Positions 56,270 to 64,000 of a DNA stretch of 64,000 nt are shown piece by piece. The notes below the pieces were generated by a model that saw only the letters and a program-made list of their open reading frames with translations, had not been told where the DNA came from and ran no database searches. The DNA comes from Candidula unifasciata (taxonomy: Eukaryota; Mollusca; Gastropoda; Stylommatophora; Geomitridae), in assembly GCA_905116865.2 (NCBI GenBank), contig CAJHNH020006079.1, forward strand, positions 317,501 to 381,500. The letters are read 5' to 3'. The position numbers were made by a program, and so were the translations under genes. The first letter of the stretch is position 1; each line of letters begins with the position of its first letter.

Positions 56270-56460
56270 ATTCTTTTTCTTGTTCCAGAACTTGAGTTTT
56301 GCATTCCACATTCATTTCAAAATATGGCTTATTTATGTGCAGAGTGTTGGTTTCTTACCTCCCAGTGAATGCACTCTGACATTGAAGAAAAATATGGCTT
56401 ATTTATGTGCAGAGTGTTGGTTCCTCACCTCCCAGTGAATGCACTCCGACATTGAAGAAA
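56270..56460 (-). mobile_element. SINE family E (reverse), source of the adjacent array
   Basis: Read in reverse: 'gtcagagtgcattcactggg' + AGGTAAGAAACCAACACTCT + GCACATAAATAAGCC, then AACTCAAGTTCTGGAACAAG. A block of about 70 bp (AAAATATGGCTTATTTATGT...) is itself duplicated (about 56318 and 56388). Confidence 0.85.
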
Positions 56461-57061
56461 ACAACCTTAATTATTTGACTTTCACAACATGCATGTTAGT
56501 GGGACAGTGAGTCTGTTCCTTCCCCCCCCCCCCCCCCTATAATGGGGCCCCCAGAACCCACACAGGAAGTTCTATTATTGTCTTTTGTCTTGTTTTAAGG
56601 TTAGAAAGACTGAGCCATTCTTTGGTATTGTTTCTTATATTTGAGAATATTGTGGAATGAAAAAACAAACAAGGCAGTCTTCCTTGAGACAGATGAAAAC
56701 CTTCAAGTGATTAGCAAACTAAAGACATGGACAGTCTGTGTGTTTAGGACATGTTACGTGAAGGTTTGGACTCAAGCACTTGGTAACCACTGGCAAGATT
56801 AATGGTAAGAGAGCAAAGGGAAGGCAGAGAGATAAATACCTTGATGCACACTGACCTGATCATTGATTCTGGTATTTGTGTAGAGTTGTGAAACATGACA
56901 ATCTATGGTTTTTGGTATGACTAATTATAATGAGGATGTTTTGCACCATGCTTCATTTTTCAATTTTTTCATCATGCATTTTATAATATTTTTATGTATT
57001 TGAGTCCTTATTGATTTGTCAGGTTTGAAATGTTGTTTTCGATTTTTACATAAATATTCAG

Positions 57062-57127
57062 CCTCCACAATCACTGGAGGTAATGAAACGATGAGCATGC
57101 ATGTCCTGGATCAGGTTCGCATTAAAG
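57062..57127 (+). CDS. Possible exon of unknown gene
   Basis: 66 bp between AAATATTCAG and AAAG|GTGATT. Only one frame is open, reading STITGGNETMSMHVLDQVRI, entering and leaving in phase 1. It could be a symmetric exon of a downstream gene, or an alternative exon of the FAM149B-like gene, whose exon 14 also ends in phase 1. No family was recognised and the length is short, so chance is quite possible. Confidence 0.25.
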
Positions 57128-57149
57128 GTGATTGATTTTTCATAAATTT

Positions 57150-57300
57150 CTAGGGCTTTTTTGGTTGACCAATCCTAAAATGGGTAGCAGGAAATACCTT
57201 GGGAAGTAAAGGTGGCCATTGCGATGTTAACCACATCAGCTGTTGAGACCCACTTAGTCTATAAATGCTTGGAACATTAAGGGAAAGGGGACTCATCTCA
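57150..57300 (+). mobile_element. SINE family B, 3' part
   Basis: 'atgggtagcaggaaatacct' + TGGGAAGTAAAGGTGGCC, then 'gatgttaaccacatcagctg' and GTCTATAAATGCTTGG. Confidence 0.75.
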
Positions 57301-57495
57301 GACCGTCACTTTCCAGATTGATCATATATCATATGGTACAAATCTGTAAAGGAATTCAGTTAGAATTAGGAAGTGAACATGTTTATTAAGTATAAGTAAA
57401 GTCGAAATATATAAAATAAACAATATTTCCGAATTTACTGTAGGTTTTGTTTCATTTTGAAAAATGCAATTTTGAAATCAGTTTATTAAATTTTG

Positions 57496-57498
<3 letters not shown>

Positions 57499-57529
<31 letters not shown>

Positions 57530-57631
57530 CACACGCACTCACACACGCATGCTTGCACACACATGCTCACATGCACACACGCACACATACCCACACTCGC
57601 ACACAAATACACACACATAAATATATAAATG

Positions 57632-57679
<48 letters not shown>

Positions 57680-57685
57680 AAGAGA
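57499..57685. repeat. Compound microsatellite (TA)n-(CA)n-(TA)n-(GA)n
   Basis: TA runs at 57499-57528 and 57635-57662 surround a CA/CACG-rich purine-pyrimidine alternating stretch, followed by GA repeats. The alternating stretch can adopt Z-DNA. Confidence 0.96.
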
Positions 57686-57929
57686 TTAGGGGCACTAAAA
57701 TCTGTAAGAACTTCTGACCTCATAAGGTCTCAATATGTGGTTGTTTTCCTGATGGTGTTTTCCTGCTATATGATTTTTAACAGGACTCTGTGACCTTATA
57801 TGGGCACTGATTTTCTTTGTCAAGCCTTTATATTTCTAGGCTTCTCTTGTATCATTAACTCCTAGTTTCTTTAGTATTTCTTTGTTTGTAACCTTGTCTT
57901 TTTTCCTTGGAAATTGGTTTAAAGCTTCC

Positions 57930-58125
57930 TAGGCATTGTGAAGGCACTTCGTAATGCGGTTTCAATCCCAGCTGCGGACTTTGTGCCTTGGTATCGATAA
58001 GCTGACTGTCTAGAAAGCAATGACAAACTAATAACGTAAACTTGCCTAGAAAAACCCACGGCATCCAAAAATTGCTGAGGTTGATTTTGCAATGTCCTCT
58101 AAAGAATACACATTTAACTTTATTC
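57930..58125 (+). mobile_element. SINE family D
   Basis: 'aaggcacttcgtaatgcggt', 'ttcaatcccagctgcggact', 'atcgataagctgactgtcta', 'gtaaacttgcctagaaaaac' and 'gaggttgattttgcaatgtc' follow the copy at 53330. Confidence 0.75.
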
Positions 58126-58164
58126 AGCAGGGGCACCCTTTGACATTGAACGCACAACAGAGCC

Positions 58165-58325
58165 TGTGTAGGGGTTGAGGGAGACAGAGAGAGATGTTGA
58201 GGGAGACAGAGAGAGATGTTGAGGGAGACAGAGAGAGATGTTGAGGGAGACAGAGATGTTAAGGGAGACAGAGAGAGATGTTGAGGGAGACAGAGAGATG
58301 TTGAGGGAGACAGAGAGAGATGTTG
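58165..58325. repeat. GA-rich minisatellite, about 22-26 bp
   Basis: About seven units of GTTGAGGGAGACAGAGAGAG + AT with small length differences, purine-rich on the plus strand. Confidence 0.95.
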
Positions 58326-58565
58326 GACAGTTTTACATCAATGGAAGACATCGGTGTTGTAAATGATTGACACTATGCAAGACAGAAGGATGTGGAGATG
58401 CCATGATTATCAACACCAAACATGGGCCATAAAAGAAAGAAGAATCTGTTTTCATAAATCATTCATTCTTAATTCTGTTTAGTGAATCATTATTTTCATT
58501 TGTATTGCTCATTATTGTTTCAGTTAATTTTTGAATGGTGGCATTATTACAAGTGACAAATTATT

Positions 58566-58643
58566 TAGCTCTTCCTATCTTCTTTTTCTTCTTCTCCTTC
58601 TTCTTCCTCCTCCTCCTCTTCTTCTTCTTCTTCTTCTTCTTTT
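58566..58643. repeat. (TTC)n-type polypyrimidine tract
   Basis: Runs of TTC/TCC ending TTTTCTGGCAG, which looks like a strong splice acceptor. An open stretch follows (58644-58750), but it may instead be the 5' edge of the LINE at 58770. Confidence 0.85.
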
Positions 58644-58769
58644 CTGGCAGAAAGTCTCTGGTTCTTCATCTCCTTCAGGGCTGAGTTTCTTTCAGGCAGA
58701 CCGTGATGAGAGCAACATTCTGCAAATAACCTGCTTCATGATAATGATTTAAATATATAGTAATATAAT

Positions 58770-60525
58770 TAACAGATAGACAGAGTATACAGGGAATTGT
58801 ATAATGATAATAGACCAGATGTAGAACTGCAGACCAACAATGATGGTCCACCAATAATGACTGCAGAAGTTGAGGGTGCATTGCATCATTTGTTAAAAAA
58901 AAAAAAAAAAAAGGACTCTTTTCTACACCTTTAGGCGAATATGGCCTATAGGGCTAGACCTATTTTTTATAGACCAATCGGCACAAGATGGGTTATGTGG
59001 TCAGCATCACGTGGGCCGCCCTTACTTCCCGGGACTGCACATTGCATCATATGAAGAAAGGAATAGCACCTGGACCAGGCAACATCTCACTGGAAGAAAT
59101 CGAAGCACTGGAAGATTTTGGAATTGAAATAATAACTAAACTTTCAAATGATATTTAAAATAGTGGGTATATTCCAAATAACCTTTTAAAATCCATATTT
59201 ATAGCTCTGCCAAAGAAACCAGACACTTTAAAATGTGAAGACCATCGCAAAATAAGTCTTATGAGTCACATGACTAAGATTTTACTGAGAATAATTATGA
59301 GAAGAATAAGAAACGAAATTAAACCAGAAATCAGCGATGAACAATGTGAATTTGTAGAAGGAAAAGGTACAAACAATGCCAATTACATCCTAAGGACATT
59401 GTCAGAAAGAGCTATAGAAGTAAAGACTGATTGTACTTTTACTTCATAGACTATACAAAAGCATTTGACTGTGTGAAACATGAAGTAATCAAACTGTTAG
59501 AAAAATGAAACATTGATGAAACAAGTCTATGAATAAAACAGAATATGTATTGGCAGCAAACAGCAGATATAGGAGTTAACAACTGTTTAGGTACATTTCA
59601 GAGCATAAAGAGGAGCATACGACAAGGCTGTGTACTGTCACCTGATTTATTTTCACTATACAGTGAATATAATGAGATCTTTAATTGATATGCCTGAAAT
59701 TGTTGTTGGTGGGCACAATATAAACAATTTACATTATGCTGATGACACAGTCTTGATAGCAACAAATCAGAAAGAACTACAGGAATTGATAGACATTGTG
59801 GTGTTAGAAAGTGGAAGAATGGGCCTCAGTTTGAATAATGGAAAGACAGAAGTGATGGTGGTATCAAAGAAAAGAATTATTCCTTAATGTGTAATAAAAG
59901 TCAGTGGTATTATTTTGGGACAAGTACAGAAATTTAAGTATCTGGGCACATGGATTACATCAGATAGAAGATGCATTACTGAGATAAGAAACATAATAGA
60001 CAGGCAAAAACTGCATTTTATAAAATGAAGAACATCTTATGGAAAATGTCTGTCATTGAGGGTTAGAAAAATAATTCTTGCTTGCTACATACATTCAGTT
60101 TTAACATATGGCTGTGAATCCTGGACAATCGGAAGGCAGGCCAAACAATTTCTAGAGACCTTAGAGGTGTGGTTTTACACAAGAATGCTTAAAATACCTT
60201 GGACAGCCAAAAAAAGAGCAACCAGGAGGTTTTGAAAGAGGTGGGAGCTGGAAGGCAACTTATCACAGACATCAGAAAGAGACAGTCATCATTTTTCGCC
60301 CATGTTATGAGAAGAGGGAAAATGGAACTGTTGTGACAACTGGACAAATCTGTGGAAGGAGGGATAGAGGAAGACAGTGAGAGACGATTCTTGACTGTCT
60401 CATGTGTATGGCATGGAGGTGTGTCAGCACACGATCTGACACATGCTGCAGGAGATTGCAGATTGTGGAGAGGCATGATTGCCCACGCCAGTTGGCAAGG
60501 CACTTGACGATGATGATGATGATGA
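58770..60525 (+). pseudogene. LINE reverse transcriptase, decayed, GAT tail
   Basis: Pieces in order: REYLYNDNRPD-like start (58780-58810), MTAEVEGALHH (58857), then after a SINE insertion APGPGNISLEEIEALEDFGI (59070), IFIALPKKPDTLKCEDHRKI (59200), MSHMTKILLRIIMRRI (59261), DYTKAFDCVKHEVI (motif A), RQGCVLSPDLFSLYSE (motif B, 59615), INNLHYADDTVLIA (catalytic DD, 59725) and GLSLNNGKTEVMVVSKK. After the RT a SWTI...MLKIPWTAKK segment and the ASWQGT end precede (GAT)n at about 60508-60525. Several stops and frameshifts disable it. The clade is not fixed; RTE- or L2/CR1-like are candidates. Confidence 0.9.
58890..59039 (-). mobile_element. SINE family B inserted in the LINE, with 11-bp target duplication
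   Basis: The 150-bp reversed SINE-B 3' part is flanked by CATTGCATCAT (58879-58889 and 59040-59050). The two halves of the LINE protein (…EGALHH and MKKGIAPGPG…) join across it, so the SINE is younger than the LINE. Confidence 0.9.
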
Positions 60526-60769
60526 TATATGATCTGTATCTTTTCAGTCTAAAAAAAAAACATGCAATGTGACTCCACCTACAATGTAAGCATTGTAAAC
60601 TGTTGTATGGGATGAGGAAGACAAGATATGAATATTATTGATGACTAACAAATTCACTAACAAATTGTATGCATGCTTTTGCAGTCCATATTTTAATCTC
60701 ACTGCATCCGGTCACCCCATAATTGATCTGTTTTGATACTAGTAACAAAAATATCAAACAAAAAACTCC

Positions 60770-60985
60770 TCACTGTTCCATTTCTTCTTAGTTTTCACCA
60801 GCTAGAAACCCCGCAAAAAATTCTTTGTGTTGGTCTTGATCCAGAATTAGAGTTTTCCATGCATATCTGATGTACAGATTTGGCTTTTTTGTATGCAGAC
60901 TGTTGGTTCCTCACCTCTCAGGCAGATGCATTCCAAGTTTAAAGGAAGCATCTCTAAATATTGACCTCCTACAGCATGCTTGTCT
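60770..60985 (-). mobile_element. SINE family E (reverse)
   Basis: 'ttttcaccagctagaaaccc', CTTGATCCAGAATTAGAG, 'gtatgcagactgttggttcc' + TCACCTCTCAGGCAGATGCA match the family E order in reverse. Confidence 0.8.
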
Positions 60986-61310
60986 GAGTGGGTAACAGGT
61001 ACAGTCCTGGGAAGTAAAGGCACTGACATGATGCTGACCACTTCACCCACCCCAGTGCCGATTAAAAACTAAAAAAAGTAAAGGACCCTTTTCCACGCCT
61101 TAAGGCGTATAGGGCATATAGGGCTAGACATATTTTTATAGACCAATCGGCACAAGATGGATGATGTGGTCAGCATCACGCCGACTGCCTTTACTTCCCA
61201 GCACTGCACCCGGTACCCACTCAAGGCTGGGTCGACCTGGGAACCAGGGCCGATTGGTCTATGAAATATAGGTCTAGGCCTATATGTCTGAAGGCGTAGA
61301 AAAGGGTCCA
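60985..61310. mobile_element. SINE family B pieces in opposite orientations
   Basis: A plus-strand piece (60985-61070), a longer minus-strand piece (61078-61245, with GACCAATCGGCACAAGATGG) and a plus-strand end (61246-61310, with GATTGGTCTATGAAATATAG) follow one another. This is a fold-back cluster. Confidence 0.82.
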
Positions 61311-61319
61311 GACAGGCAA

Positions 61320-62040
61320 GTGTCTAACTTCTACGTTGCTACAGCTCTCACAAAATATGTATCGCTGCTAATTTTCTGGTGCTCTGTTCTAATAACTTTT
61401 TTTTACCTTTGAAAATCAATCAACACTGGTCTTCTGAAAAAAGTTGTACCACAGCCAAAATTATCACATTCCTTGATGTTTTGATTACTTGTTTCTTGCA
61501 CAAAATTAAATTGACGGTCCAGTGTGTTTCATGCTGGCATATTTCACAACAGCACAGAACTGATTTTTTGCTTCAATGTAGGTCAGTGCAGTGCTAGTCT
61601 TTTATGTTTTTTTTTTAAATTGATGGTTGTTATTGTTTGATAAATAAATGGCATATAGCACTTCAAGCAAATTTGTAGATGCTCTATCTCTCTCAGCATA
61701 TACTTCACTAGATGTTGCAGATGGTAGTTCTAGCAAAGCTGATTGTAAGCAAATTTAATTTGCGGCCTATCGTGTCTATCTCTCTGCTTGACACCAGTTA
61801 AATATAAAATCAAACTTTTTTTTTAACACATATTATTTTGTCCGTTTCCATCTCTGTTAGCAATCATAATAGTAAGATATAGATTACCAAAATAAATGGA
61901 CAAGGCTGGAGCAGCTCAATAAGTTAAAGAACTAAGATATATGTAGATAATATATAAAAAAAAAGTTCCATTATAGAATAGCTTTAGTAAAAGCAGCATT
62001 CACAAAATAAATATTATTCTATGCAGTCTACCTTTGTTAA
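61320..62040. other. Intergenic, no gene seen
   Basis: AT-rich DNA. Short ORFs show no motif. Confidence 0.45.
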
Positions 62041-62059
62041 CCGTGTTGAGAAAGATTTA

Positions 62060-62400
62060 CAGCTACATAGACCCAAACCTGATTAATGGAAGTGAATCAT
62101 GGACAATCAGCTAATTTATGAACAATTATATGGAAGCTGCATAATTGTGATTTATAGTGGAATAATGAGAATGCCCTGGAAAGATACAAGGCGTGATAAA
62201 GATGTCTTGAAAACAAAAAAGAATATTTACTCACAAGGAGAACTGATTATCTGCATTAGATAGAGAAGTGTACATTGTCTGGACACACTGTGTGAAATAA
62301 ACAGCTGAAGTGTTTCATGACAATAGGAAACTTGAACAGGAGGAAAGGTAAAGGAGATCAAGAAAGAAGATGTTGGGCAGTTCAACATCTTGGCAGGGAA
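62060..62400 (+). mobile_element. LINE 3' fragment (GAT-tailed type)
   Basis: Broken frames give NGSESWTI, then IYSGIMRMPWKDTRRDKDVL and LSGHTV-like pieces. They match the region after RT (Y.SESWT...R.PW.D...) of the LINE at 58770-60525. Confidence 0.7.
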
Positions 62401-62585
62401 GAATATATGTATCAGAAATGACTGACATTACATTCAGAAGGATAAAGTTTGACAAGATTATGAACACCACACATCTCAGACTACATAGAAGAATATTTCT
62501 CTTCTTCGTTTGCACTGGCTGTAAATTCCAAAGGAAAGTTCTGGTTGTTGATCAGCTTCAGTGTCTTGTATCCACATTCGCATAG

Positions 62586-62784
62586 ATCTGCCTCTGCATT
62601 ATGTCTGGAAACTACCCTGCATCACCATCCCCTCCAAACCATTGTAAGGCTAGAAAAGCAAAATCTTCTTGACTATTGTTTGTACATGAGCTCATTTTCT
62701 GGAAGCCAGCACCATCTCCACCATAACACAGTAGCTTCTTTCAAGAGAACTGTGTCACAACAAATGCATCTCCTTCTACAGTGA
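62586..62784 (+). CDS. Possible terminal exon of unknown gene
   Basis: An acceptor-like CACATTCGCATAG is followed by about 66 codons of open frame (containing LDYCLYMSSFSGSQHHLHHN) to TGA at 62782-62784. An AATAAA-type signal (AAATAAATATAA) lies about 85 bp further. No family was recognised. The order of acceptor, open frame, stop and poly(A) signal is the only support, and overlap with repeat-derived DNA is possible. Confidence 0.2.
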
Positions 62785-63124
62785 TGGTTCTGTTAGAAAA
62801 TTGTTTCCAGCTCCATTTTTAATAGGCATAGTTATCCATGTCTGTACATTGCCTGCGTTTTTGTTAAATAAATATAATTAGGCTACATAACATTTTTTTA
62901 AAATTATTATTGTTTAATATCAAGCTACATTTAACATACATTTATGTATATTTACATGACAACTTGGCAGCTGTGGTCTGTTTCATTTGATTGTGACTTT
63001 GCACTTGAATTCTAAAGAATCCATTACATTGAAATGTTTATAAATCCTGGCCAGTGTATTGTAAATTTTGTTCTTCTTGTCTGTAAGCAAAGACCAAAAA
63101 TTTGAATCCTCAAAAGAGGTGGAT

Positions 63125-63240
63125 TTTTTTCTGTCTGCACAGTTCGTTGTGACAGCACTAACCATGCATCCTTTAATCTTCAAGCCCAAAGAACCCTCCT
63201 TACCTACACCACACAAGTGGTGAATACAGGCAGTAACTAG
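63125..63240 (+). mobile_element. SINE family C, 3' part
   Basis: 'ttttctgtctgcacagttcg' + TTGTGACAGCACTAACCATG, 'ctttaatcttcaagcccaaa' and 'acctacaccaca' follow the family C end. Confidence 0.7.
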
Positions 63241-63244
63241 CAGT

Positions 63245-64000
63245 TGTTTGGCAGACTATAATCTTCATGCTGTAATGGGTTGTGTCTTTATTTGTTATAC
63301 ACGCTTCAGGCTTTCCCTGAAGGTTTGAACACTATTCAGTCGCACCCTGGCTGGCAAACCAATAGGGGGAAATCCCAGACACCTTATTCAGCATCCTGGA
63401 AAGTTATTCTAGCCCCCTCCCAAACGCCAGGAAAAACAGCCCTATCAAATGCAGCTAAGTCAGACCACGTCGGATATGTTACGCAAACAAACATTCAGGC
63501 GAAACTGATCGCCACAAATAAAATAAATTCATCTAAGATAACAAAGAAACAGTCCTCACTATAACAGGCCCTCGGGCGGCTCAAAGATGACACAGTTTGG
63601 AATCTTTGTTTATAAGTTGGAATTGGAATTATTATCAGGGCACCAGAAACATCTATAGCAGCCACAGTAGCACCTGGTTAGACTCTTATCTCCAAGGTTA
63701 AACTTTTTTAGTCTAAATCCACAGTCATTCATTCTCGAAACTGTGCCCTGTTTGTCTCATAATGTTACTATTCCTATCGTCTATGTGATCCACTGCTGGC
63801 TTGCTAAACCTGTAGCAGTTTCAGAGAGTATTTAACAAAGTGGATCCTATTCTACCTAATCAGCCAAGGCCCCGTGCAGCCTCAAGCCATAAGGTCTTTT
63901 TTTCAGTGTGCACCATTTAGAAATGGGGTTGACATGGCTGTCCTATGAAGTACAAATATCGGAATGATTTCAAAGTTGTACTGACGTGCCGGAATCCATA
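63245..64000. other. Unresolved end of window
   Basis: A 94-codon ORF (63280-63564) starts near an acceptor-like CACGCTTCAG and is less AT-rich than its surroundings, but has no recognisable motif. The remainder (63570-64000) is non-repetitive by eye. It could hold an exon or an unrecognised element. Confidence 0.3.

Noticed and set aside
54381..56438. Overlapping ORFs of 685 (+), 635 (-) and 617 (-) codons
   Set aside because: All come from the 51-bp array (17 codons per unit) on both strands. Simultaneous opening of three frames over the same DNA points to repeat structure rather than coding.

Overview
The window is animal (metazoan) nuclear DNA. It has spliced exons with GT/AG introns, tRNA-derived SINEs, non-LTR retrotransposons, DNA transposons and very large minisatellites. 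The mix (RNase-H-bearing I-type LINEs, LINE 3' ends with GAT tails, several SINE families, hAT and mariner elements) best fits a lophotrochozoan invertebrate, possibly a gastropod mollusc. That placement is inference; the species cannot be read from the sequence.

The one convincing host gene lies on the + strand and fills about 4.05-52.3 kb. Fifteen coding exons, all joined in compatible phase, encode about 596 residues of a FAM149-family protein, closest by remembered similarity to FAM149B1 (ciliary; Joubert syndrome gene JBTS36 in humans). The N-terminal exon(s) were not found. The stop codon is at 51871-51873 and a possible poly(A) signal is at 52249. Coding exons make up under 4% of the locus.

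The introns are built mainly from tandem repeats and transposons. Intron numbering follows the visible exons. Intron 1 holds a 30-bp array of about 3 kb. Intron 2 holds a 55-bp array that begins at the exon 2 donor and copies that splice site. Intron 3 holds 45-bp arrays. Intron 4 holds an 18-bp array split by a LINE fragment, a hAT MITE with a perfect 8-bp target duplication, and a 57-bp array. Intron 9 holds a deleted mariner inside a minisatellite. Intron 12 holds a 51-bp array rich in 3' splice-site-like motifs. Intron 14 holds a 3.57-kb I-type LINE with an exact 11-bp target duplication. Truncated 3' ends of related LINEs recur through the window.

Downstream of the gene (52.3-64 kb) are a second 51-bp array (54.43-56.27 kb), apparently amplified from the tail of a local SINE, a decayed GAT-tailed LINE reverse transcriptase interrupted by a SINE, and a few weak exon candidates. 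Upstream (1-4 kb) are an AT microsatellite, SINE pieces and a 211-bp hAT MITE resembling the SPIN/URR1 group, known for transfer between phyla. Long ORFs inside the arrays are by-products of repeat units divisible by three and are not annotated as genes. No RNA gene, CRISPR array or operon was seen.
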